Assembly: GCA_021234535.1 (NCBI GenBank)
Contig: CM037838.1
Location: 8,867,506-8,931,505, forward strand
Origin: Stichopus chloronotus
Lineage: Eukaryota; Echinodermata; Holothuroidea; Aspidochirotida; Stichopodidae
DNA length: 64,000 nucleotides
Direction: 5' to 3'
Below the pieces are notes generated by a model. It worked only from the letters and a program-made list of their open reading frames with translations. It was not told the origin of the DNA and did no database searches. Every line of letters begins with the position of its first letter. The stretch's first letter is position 1. Both the position numbers and the translations under genes were made by a program. Shown here piece after piece: positions 13,401 to 25,400 of this stretch.

Positions 13401-16400
13401 AAAACCAACATCAACGAATATGTTACTCTGTGTGGCACAAAATTACTATACTCAAGAAGCATTTAGGGTTTCACTCCTTGATTCTGCACACATGCTGTTT
13501 CGGCACAGTGAAACTGCAAGGGCAGAGCAAAGAAAAATGCTTCAAAAAAAAAAATTTTGTCACATGCTGATCAAAATAACTTTCAGACATACAGACAGAC
13601 ATGCACAGATAAATAAATATGGCAAGCAAAGATAAAAGATTAATCTGCCTAGACTCTGAAGGAAACCCAAACAAATATTTTGTTACAACTCTTATAATAT
13701 CACCAAACATACAGTACAACTTTTCAAAACATTTCACTGATACTTCACTGTTCACTGCGACTTACAAATTATTATGGGAAAGTTACTGCCTCACACAGTG
13801 AGGTTATGGCCAGTAACCAGGTTGACTGTGGGTACTGAGGTACCAGCGGCAAACAGGCGGTGGGGTTGAAGAGAGGTAAATTTGGTGGCTGGGGTAAATG
13901 TGGTGATTGAGGTTAACTCAGGAGATGACATTCCTGTGAGAGGATGGAGGGCAAACACGACGAGAAACAGGAGAGAAGTGACTGGCCGCCATTGTCACAT
14001 GCACCATACTGACTCACAAGAAAGAGGGGTATGCCTGTGTGCATTCTTGTCATGCCTTGCAACATGGATGACATCCAGCCGAGTAGGCCTAATTTCTTGA
14101 CTGATGCACTGAAAAACTTATTGTTTATGACAACGAAGGTTATAGTGAAGTCACTTAAAATTTAATGTCACAGTATGGGGATGAAAATGACCACAATTTC
14201 ACTCATAGGGTGAGGGAGTGCACGACTATTTACACGGAATAGTGGTGCTACAGGCAATACCCACATTGTATCACTATATTTACAGGAAACCCTTTTGAAA
14301 TAGGGAATACTTTTTCAGGAAATTTCCTTTAAATTCACTTTTCTTTCCTTTAGTCCAGACCATCTAAGACAGAGAGATTCTTCCCAAACAACAGTTTTAT
14401 ATTTTTCATTTCCTTGATATACTTTACAGCTGTTTGCCTATGATTCTCATCCCCAGATAAAATGAAGAAAATGATGAGTCCAAACTGTCTGGCTCAAAAG
14501 TTTGCCAGCTAAGCCTCATGTTTGCTTTCATCATAAACCCACAAATCAGGGGTACTTGAATTCAGTTTTGCCACTCTGATTGCCTAAGGAGAGCCTGTGC
14601 AAACTCCCAGCCATCACGTTAGACCTCACCGCTTCCCTCTTACGTCAATAAATCCCTCTAAAGACAAAAAATCAGTTCACTAAATGACTTAAAAGGCTGG
14701 ATTCCTCCCACAAAAAAAGCAATCCCAATTTAACATCTGAGGCTCCAACAAGTCTCTCCTTGCAAATTTTGAGGACAGCGTCCCTGAGCATATATAGCTA
14801 ACACCGGAGACATGAAAACCACACTTTGTGAATGCATAATGCAACATTTGAGAGTCTGCATGAGAAAAATGATCAATCCTCTCGTTGCTCCTGTGGAGAC
14901 GTTCGCTCTCGAGCAAGTCCGAGAGCAACTTTACTGCTGCAGTGTGTTGTAGCGTGTCTTCGTCCTATGTCCTGATATACAAATTTTTAGATCACAATTC
15001 TGGATCAAGTGGAGGGGAGAGGGGGGGCTATAAGGAACGCATGAAAAACAGTTAAAGTTAAAACCTTTGCTTTGGCATTTTATTTACAGCTCGAAGACTG
15101 ACGGCAGAAGAAAAACCGGCTGGGTGTTAAAGCACCTCTTGCCTATATTCATGCTGTTTAAGGAATGCCAGAATAAGAAACTCTGAAATCTTGGCAACAA
15201 CAAAATGATTTTGTTTACTTCCTCACCTTCATACCCTCACAGAACTTTCATTTTTCTGAAAAATCATGTCTGAACGAGCCTTTTCCTGAACGATATATGA
15301 TATGATGTGATAATAATACAGACATGCCGTCAGGATCAGAGTCTGCACTCTTCAGAAGGCTCAAACATGTATGACTTCAATAGAGGGATTAGCTTGCACG
15401 CACAATCACTGATGCATCAGCTCGGTGATTACATTCATACTACTAACGTCCCCAAATTGTTGCTCACGTTCTGACTCCACCTGCACCCGTGCACTGCTGA
15501 AATTCACATATAACAACATGATAAATTACACTTAGTAACACTCAAAACTACTTTTTCCTTAAAAGTTAAATACGTTTTTTTTTTGCCCAATCATCAATTA
15601 AGACTCATCAATATAGTGACCTTGCTTGGATCTTAGATGAGACAAACCTGTAACCTGTTTGCAGCAGTTCGGGTATGTGGATTGAAAGGAAAACGGCGCA
15701 TGCCAACACCTGATTTGAAGTTTAAAGGGCTGGCTGACTTGCCTTGAGGGTTTAAGGTACACGTATGTGCGCAGTGGCAGTGTTGTGCGTAATGGAAGGA
15801 TGGCCGGTTGTGGCAATGCCTCACGTACCTTGTATCACTCATCCAATGACGGGCAGAGGATCAGGTGGTGGGAGGGTGGTTTATGGGCAAAAGGCTGCTT
15901 AGTCGGACTTGCGCACAACTGCGGAAATAACACTAGATTTACAGCACACAGAGTGTGAACGTGCACATATCACCAGATGATCGATTATGCTTGTTGAGTG
16001 CTTATCCTTCAGAATTCTAAACAATGATAGGAGGGAATTTTTCTAACAAGGCCTGGGCAACTTGCTCCGGAGTTGCGACTCCTGGTCTGGAGGCGCTACC
16101 TGTTCCCACTTTCTTTGGAGTCACCGCTCCTGTGGGATTTTAAAATTTGAAAAAAAAAAAAAAAAAGCATTTATGAAGATGGTTTTTTTTTGTTTGTTTA
16201 ACAGTTTCAATGAATGTTCTTTTGCACATTAAATAAGTCATAATTTTAAAATTTGGTACTGATGTTTTCTTTTACATTCCTTGTTTCCTAATTTTGCCTA
16301 GCCTATGTCTGACAACTTATGTTATCAGCAAGACACCCAATTCTTACCCAATAACACTATTTGGGGCCCTAAATTGTCTATACGATAATTTCTGCTCAAT

Positions 16401-19400
16401 ATGTAACGTTAAACATGTGAAGGTGGCAAGTATGCCATCACTGAAACCAATACAGAGGAGTCACGGGCAGCTTGAGGGTCACAACTCTTTTGATGCAAGT
16501 TCTAGACTTCAAAAGCGTTGGGAGCAGCCAAAGCCTACACTCTGCCAAACAGTCAATGGTACATTCCCGCACACTAATGTAAAAAACAGGAAAGACATTT
16601 GCATAAAAACAATCCACAACACAGGAAGTCTCAAACATTGAGACGATCATTTCACAGAAATCTCCATCCTATTTTCGACAGTGGTTGTTTAAGAAGACCA
16701 AATGACAGTTTAATTCTCTGAAGAGAACACAACATTTCATCCGGTATCATTCACCTTACAGCAAATTTCTGTTGAAAGTCTCAACATTTCTCTCAGCCGA
16801 CTGAAAGAGACGGCTGCCCCGCGAAATTGTGCCCGACGGGGATAATTCATTGAGATGCTGGTGAGGGTAGATTTATTCTTCACGACCCAATTCTTCTGAA
16901 CGTTCGTCCAGAGCAGAGAGATTAACACAGTTCCTTCAGAATCCATGGCTGCTGTTGTACACTATCAACTGTTAATTTCTCTGCAGCCGTGAGTGACCTG
17001 CTCAATGGAGATTTGAGGCAGCGAGGTTATTCCCTGACGCCTCGACTGCAGTTCTGTCGGCAGTAGGCAAAGGATCCCCAATGTTCAGATAGACGTTTTA
17101 GAAGGATCCATCTCAACTTTGCCACAAACATTTGTCATAGTCGGCAGAGCCATCTATCATGCACTGTGCAAGAAGTGAGGATCGGTATGGTTAGCTCCAC
17201 ATCGGGGAGGAGGGGCATGAAAAAGGGTTTGCAAGAGCGTTTTCACAATGTAGTACGAGCCGTTTTGAAATTATGAATTTTTTTGGGAATGTGATGAACA
17301 CTGTCTACTTCTCAAGGAATTTGAGTCGATAATGCTTGTCAAAGACAGTGTAGAAACTTGTATAATGGCAGGCTGAAAACAGTCCCCAGGAGCCTTTTGG
17401 GAGTTGACAAAGCCATGGCTCCACATGAAGAAACTGCCTTTGTTCAGACACTGAACACAAAACAACAATATGTCTAAGTATGAAGAATTAATTAAAAACG
17501 TTCATAAATCTTGAATCAAGATCAGGGTCCAAATCAAAAAGTCATGCATAGACAGGGCTGCTACTATAGTGTTTCCAACAGGTAACCAGGGTAACTGACT
17601 AACAATGGTGGGAAGTTATACTTTTGGGCACCCAGGTGCCCAGCCGACTATGGACGGCAGGAAACCTGATGTGAATATTGGACATAGTGCAAACCCTAGT
17701 CTGAAATAAAATTAAATAACAATTTAATAACCATTACATAAAATTAGAATTGGGAATTGAAGGTGCCAGTTTTAGCATTGCAAAGTTATGAGTTTATGAC
17801 AAAGGGAGCACTGTTAAGTAACTCCAGCATAAGCTACACAAAAATCTGTACTTCTGTATTCATAGAGATTTGTCCAAAAATTTTCACTTTTGCCCACAGT
17901 TTTGCAACAGTCATGGTCAGGTGTACAAGAACTTCTACAAACACTAGATAAAATATGTTTTGCAACATGCCATGGCAACAGTTATAGGCCAGTAGTCAGG
18001 TCAGAATCCCAGGAGTGTTCCCAAGTAGGAACAAGAGCCCAACGACACTGTGGTTCCTTGCACAGATGTACAGTAATGAAAAATTTGAAGTAAAACGAGC
18101 ATTTTGCATTATTTTGTACAATAGCCCATATGGCCCATTTCTGACCATAAGTCCTCACTTTTGCAATATAAAATCTGCAGAGAAAGAAACATATATCATG
18201 ATTTTATAAATGGCCCATATGGCCCATTTCAGACATTGATTGGACCCCAAACATGACAAACACCCAGATCGAACCACTCCCACAATATTAATGTGACAAA
18301 CCATCAACAGTGTTACAGAAGTATTTTGCATCATTTCACGACAGCCCAAGGGGCACTATGGTTCCTTGCACTTGTAATATATATACTGTAAAATGACATG
18401 CTAGAGTGCACAAATATCAAAGAAGCCATTTCAACTAACAGCATACCAAGAAGGGGAGTCTAGTTTCCACTGGTAGGAACACCAGCTGACTTATTTTCTT
18501 TTATTGTGTGTTGTCCACTTTAAATTAAAAACCATGTACATCAACACACACATCACCACTGAAGCACGAGGATGTAAACTGATCCAGCCAGACTTGTCTG
18601 GTATGACCAATTACAGTGCTTCCCACAGTACTTCCCAAAGCACTGCTGCCTCTTCATTTGATAATGAAATTACTACCTCAAGCAGTACTTCCGTGATTTG
18701 CTGAAGAGAGACTGCATGGTTGGCCATATAAGTATCCATAGCATGAAAATGGAACAAAGGAATTTCAGAAACAAAAAGTCAATTGCCCACAGCATCACAA
18801 AAATTCTAAATTTTCAGTACACTCTCACACACACTGAAGCAAAAATTCCCACCCTTTGCCAAAAATGCTGGTGACATTGAAAATAAAAATGCCATGGTCA
18901 TGAATCATCTTTCCTAACACATCTGAAGCAAATCAGACAAGGCACTGCAAAGATACATTGCACATCAGGAATTTTACATTGAGTCCCGCTCTCTCGTTAA
19001 TATGCAAGATACGGGCACCAAAAACAATATGGCTCATCTATTCAATATGATATACACATACAGATCAAGCTTGAGAAAAATGAGCACTCGATTAATGAGT
19101 AACATATCTCTCATTCCAACAGGGTCATTATAAGTCCCGATTCCTCGTTAATACGCAAGATATGAGCACCAAAAATGATAGGCCACATGTACTCAGTATG
19201 ATACAAGTACACACCATGTTTGAGAAAACTTGATCACTTCATTATCGAGTTATCATGCCACATACCTCGCATTTCAATGGCGTCACATACACATACACAC
19301 ACACACACGCTGACATGACTGTATAGGTTCCTTTGCTAACGAAAGGAACCAAAAAGGGGGTGGACCCAATAGCATAAATGATGTAATGCTAAACAATGTT

Positions 19401-22400
19401 CATCCAAATAAATTCTAAGGGCAAACAATTCTTAGGGCAGGCAGCACCCTCCTGGCCCTCCAACTTGACTACGGGCCCAAATGGTTGTGACTGGGTTTGA
19501 CTTTTTCATACCTTGGGGTAGGACACACATGTTGAATGCAATCAACCAAGCAGCTAGAAACTCACATACATAACATTTATTTTAATTTCACAGACATGAC
19601 ATTTCACTGAAATTTACAAGTTCCATTTACAACGCTGTCATGGAAATGGATTGTTACTCAGGTCCAAGAATGGCACCGAGTGGGTGGCGAGGGTACAGCT
19701 GATAGCTAAGAATATTAATTGACCAGAGACAGTAGTGGAAGAAAATTCTCCAATAGAGGGGGGTAACAATCTCTCAGGTTTTGTTTCCCTAACTTACACT
19801 ATTTATTTCTAGAGCTGAAATACCCTATTACACTATTTATCTCCAAAGCTAAAATCAGCTCTAGAATGTAACAAGAACATAGTCCAGAATAATTTCCCAA
19901 CATGGTCCTCCTTTTCACTTTGATAATCCCACTCAACCCCATCCTCTCCCATCCATCCAAAGGAAGAATTCAAAAGCATGCCAAGGACCTGGCTTTGCAC
20001 ATTTCGCACTAGGCAACTTTTGTACATCGCTATTGGTGAGGAGGAATGTGACACCTTGTGAATGAAATGGGGTCTTTTCCAAGGATTAAAAAAAAAATAG
20101 AATTGATGAAGACCACAAAGGCTTGAAATACTAGATTGAAAACGAGTAGAAAGAGATGACCAGATAATCTCAGTTCCTCCTTCCTTTTTTCCATGAAAAG
20201 TTGTTTGAAGAAAACCTTCCAATTTTTATAATTTTTGGCTGAGCGATGAGTATTCTCTCCATCGTCGTGAATCATCCATCCACGTCAACAAATTGTTTTA
20301 ACCGTCGGAGGATGAAATGCAGATTACGTGGGGAAGAGACAAGCAAATATGGCATTCCTTCCGGATGAAAGAGCCTGCAGACCTTTCCATCTCTACATCT
20401 ATCTGCCTTTGAAATTCCTGAACAGGACGGATAAAATTGACAAACTAGGCAAGCTCTGTAGTCACACACAAACCAGAGGACATGCAAAGGTGAGGGGGGA
20501 GGCGGGGGGAGAGAGGACAGAAGGATATAAAGAAAGAGGAACGGTTACAGTCGAGACAAAATACCTGACACGAAGACGACAAATGCAGAAAAGTGCGTGC
20601 TACGAACAGGGAGATGAAATCAAAACCGACGAAGCAGAGAGGCAGCCACGAGCATCGCCATGAGCTAATGCCAAGGATGTTTGAAATAGCCAAATTATTC
20701 ATTCATCAAGGTAAAGGGAGAGGCACACGCTTCATTACTCTCAGGAACAATGCTGATGAAACTCAAATATCATAGGTCTAGGATGAGTGAAATGTGTGAG
20801 AAACTTTCTTAGAAATCCAATGTGACGGTGCTTTCTCCTTTTTTCTTTTTCTTTGAGATGCACCTAACACCACCATGTTCACAATTTGTTAGTGGTATTT
20901 ACATACATCAGGGAGGAAAAAAATTGAAAGATAAGACATGAAGGAAGGGGGGAGAATTGCTGCAAAGTTATTTTCATTTCATCTTAATGGAATTTGCATA
21001 TTACGAGGTCAAATTTAGCCCTAATTTGATGAAAGTACCAATTTGCAAACCTGAGCCCTACTTCTGAGAGTCAACTATTCTTGAAAGGAGAAGGTATACA
21101 TTGTTCCAATTACAGGGTTCCTCTGATTGGGCGTTTGGTTTGCATTGAATAATAATCACGGATACCGCACTACCGAGGGATGGGCTACAATATGGTTCCG
21201 TGATTGACGTGGGGGAGAAGGGGAGGGGGGATGAGGTTCATTGCAAAGCAGGAAATGACTGCCTTTTGGACCAGAGCTGGACAAGATTCACCCCCCTGCC
21301 TCACTACACTCTCTTGAATAATCAAATAGAGAAGGCTTTTAAAAATATGCCAATTTGTATCCGAGAATTAAGATGACGCTGAAGAGGTTTAATGTGAGCT
21401 CATGTGGGCTAATGGGAGGCTTTCAAATCTTCCTTCAATGTCTCCAAACTTAAAAAGTATGTCAACAATTTTACCATTTTGAGTGCTTCAAATATCAAAT
21501 GCTAATGTACAAGCATTGTCTCCCTAAAATATCTTCTGTGACTCCTTTTAACTGATTACGTTGACTCTCTGTCTTATTTCCAACTATCAGGTTGGAAAAT
21601 TAAATTGCTGATATATTTAGAAATGAGTTTCATTCCCTCAAACTGATGATAACGACAGTGAAGACTACAACCTGTACCACTGAAGCACAAAATGGAAACG
21701 CAGCAAATCCCTGAATATGAATTCGCATTTATGCGATTTTTAATCGAAAACTAATGAACTTATGATCGAAAAATGTAGTCGTTGCTTCGTTTTTTTCATC
21801 ATAGGGCATAAGCTATTGCTCAATAGTCAAGACTTGGCAACTGAGGTTCATATGTGATCATTCTCAGTAATATACCAAAGATATTCAACAGTTTGTGCAA
21901 CAACCTTATTGAACTAAGCATGAACAAGAGAAAGAGCAAGACTGTGAAAATGTTAGGATTCATACAACTTTAGGAATACATTAGCCATAAGGCCAACATG
22001 AGGGGGAGACAAGAGGGAGAGAGAGACACTCTAGGGAGAGATAAGGGAGAGACTGGAGAAAGGGAGGGAATGGAGAGGGGAGAGAATGGGGAAAGAACAG
22101 GGAGGAGGAAAGAACAGGAAGGGGGGAGAATGGGGAGGGGAAGGGAATGGGAAGGGAATGGGAAGAGGGAGAAAATGGGAGAGAGGTAGAGACTGGGGAG
22201 AGGGAGAGAATGGGGAGAGGGAGAGAATGGGGAGGGGAGAGAATGGGGAGGGGGAGAATGGGGAGGAGAACAGGGAGGAAAAAACAGGAAGGGGGAGAGA
22301 ATGGGAGGGGGAAGAGAACTGGAAGAGGGAGAAAATGGGGGAGAGGTAGAGACTGGGGAGAGGGAGAGAATGGGGAGGGAAGGGAATGGAGAGCGAATGT

Positions 22401-25400
22401 CACACAAATACATATAGATCACCAATAGTCACAGAGTAACCTTTAAAACATCTTTAATTCCAAAGATCTTTCCAAATCATGGCGTCATCTTCGACTAAGT
22501 CACAAGCCACAGAGATTTCGGTCAATTACACAAGGCTGGGGGCACACTCCATACATGTATACCTATAGTGTTAGAAGCTCCGTTGGGCAGAAAAATTTGA
22601 CATATCATGTTGCCCACCAGAAGTCCATTTCAAAACATCCAGAATACGAATGAAAATGGTCTGAAATGGATTAAGTAAGTCAGAAGACATAATCCTTGCC
22701 TATAAATTCTCCTTAAATAATAACATCTCGAAGCTTGATGTAATTATCTCTTCGACAAATGTTTTCCTAACATAACACTGAATGTTGTGTGACTTCTTTC
22801 ATCCATTGATTTCTCTCACACCATTATACTCCTTCCAATTGGTCTGGTGTTTATCTACCACTCCAGAATTTTTACTAGTGCAACTTTATCCAACCAACTG
22901 CACAGCTTTTGCCAACCAGTGCATCTTCGTTCATACAACTGTACACCTTTTATCCTACCTAGTCCACCACTTTTCTGCCAGTCCAGCATTCTCCTACTGT
23001 ACTAGTCCAGTGCTTTCCAACTAGTCCAGCATTTTCCTACCAGTCCAATGTTTTCCTACCACTCCAGTCTCCATACCAGTGTTTTATTTTGCTACCAGTC
23101 GAGTGTTTTTCCTACCAGTCCACTGCTTTCCAAACAGTACAGCAGTTTTCTCTAACTCTCCCAAACCTGTTTTGCCCTGCAGTCCTTTCTTGAAATTTGT
23201 CACATTTTTAATGACTCTTCGCCAACTCATGCATTTATGCGACCTCTTTTACATGGCTTTGCATGAAGGCGGATGACTCCTATCTGGATTGTATCTGGTT
23301 CCACCTGGCTTGGCAACTGGTTTGTTTACGACGTTTGACTGCCTTGTTTGTGACCTTTGCTGTGCATATAATTTACTGACGCATATTAAACATATACAAG
23401 ACACTGGGAACATCTAAAGGACTCCCTACATTAAAACTAACCTAACAATTTAAATAGGTGCACCCCATCTGCCACAGCTGTTCTGTGACATACAGTGGAG
23501 GATGGCTTGTCATGTAAAAACGAGTAAGATGACCATTTCTATAGCATCTGGCCACTTCTTCATGATTTCAGTCGTTGGTAACACGACATAAGGATTATCT
23601 TTGGAAGGTCATGTACAGCAAATGCCAAAGACAGCCTGGGCTACAAATTTGTCACAGACGAGGCAAACCGTGAAATGCTCCGTGTTCAACGTACGGTTCG
23701 AGGTGGAACCAGGACGTCTGCATATATGCATCGGCTGCGGTGAAAACATGAGCACTACAGGTGATTCAATGCTGTATCCTGTCAAATAAGTTTGTGTTCT
23801 GATATATGACTACACAGGACTTCATTTATCCTCTAGTGGCCTTAACTATCAATCAGACTGTGAATAGTGTTGCACCGAAGCTGTGAAATAAACACTGCTA
23901 ATTAGTTATCACAAAACAAACCACATAATCACAGCCACGATCGTGGATGTTGTACAATAATCATTAGTTAAGCTTTACGAGTATACCAGTACGGGTGTAC
24001 TGAATGAGCTAACAGCTTTCAGAAACAGACCAAACGCATTAACAGACCGTGGGTATTGTACATTGAATCATTGGTAAATTTTCCTCACTGCACTCTGTGC
24101 CACCCAGTCTATTCATACAGCATTAGTAAACTAACCAATCACCAGAAAAAACACCGCATGACCAAAGCATAGGCATTTCATATCCATTCATACTTGGAAC
24201 GGATTCTCAACTCCTATTGGCCCATTACAGTCAGGTGACCGAATTTTTCCTAGGATAATTGACAAGCAAAATCACTGATGGATGAAAGCAGAAAAATGTC
24301 GTAGGTCCACACTGCCTTGACGTTTGCTATCTTATGTCATGATTCCAAATGAATGGTGGTTCTTTGTCAATCATGCATGAACATGGTTGCCACGTTACTA
24401 ATCGTGTTACGTCTTATCTAGCTTGGTTTTCAATAAAATGTGGTTATTTACAAACATAAATTTTCTATGCATTTTACGTAAAACTTTTGCTGTTTATGAA
24501 GGAACAGGGTTAATCAACATTGGACTGTGCATTAACAGAGAGCTAACGCATGAACGGGAGGTTAACCCAAATGATGCACGAGGGCGCAGCGACAGTATTA
24601 ACCCCAATGGCATTAACCCACATCACTGACGAATTTTCCACACTATACATGTGTACTGACAGTCCATGGCATCCCACGCAATGGTCCCTTACAGAAACAT
24701 ACACTGCTAAATTCCCGATACGTGGGCCCGTGATCTGGCTTTGAATCGCAAACAGAAAATGAGGATATCAATTGGTCACCAGACAGAGGAATGAACATTA
24801 CAAGCAAGGCTGTGCTATTTCAGTGGAAATCTGAAAGGGGCATGCCTTAACATATATATGGCAGTGTGTGATGTACACAGCAAACCACTCACTGATGTAG
24901 AAACCACACCACATAAGCAGGGCATAGACGTTTACTATCATCAGTCACAGAGCACACTACATAAATCTACAAACATGGCTAACCTATCATACTGTAGGCT
25001 TCTATGTATTATAACCCTAGGTCATTTTTTGGACAAAGCTCTACACCTTCATATGTCAGTATCGACCACTGGTTGACACAATGAATTAAATTCACAAATC
25101 TTAACTCTTTTCCATGCCTTAACATATATATGGCAGTGTGTGACGTACACAGCAAACCACTCACTGATGTAGAAACCACACCACATAAGCAGGGCATAGA
25201 CGTTTACTATCATCAATCACAGAGCACACTACATAAATCTACAAACATGGCTAACCTATCATACTGTAGTCTTCTGCGTATTATAACCCTAGGCCATTTT
25301 TTGGACAAAGCTCTACACCTTCATATGTTAGTATGGACCACTGGTTGACACAATGAATTAAATTCACAAATCTTAACTCTTTTCCATGGATCCTGTAAGT

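Noticed and set aside
21970..22428. Long Ser/Pro/Leu and Gly/Glu/Arg frames on both strands
   Set aside because: They are products of the polypurine repeat; stop codons are simply rare in such sequence.
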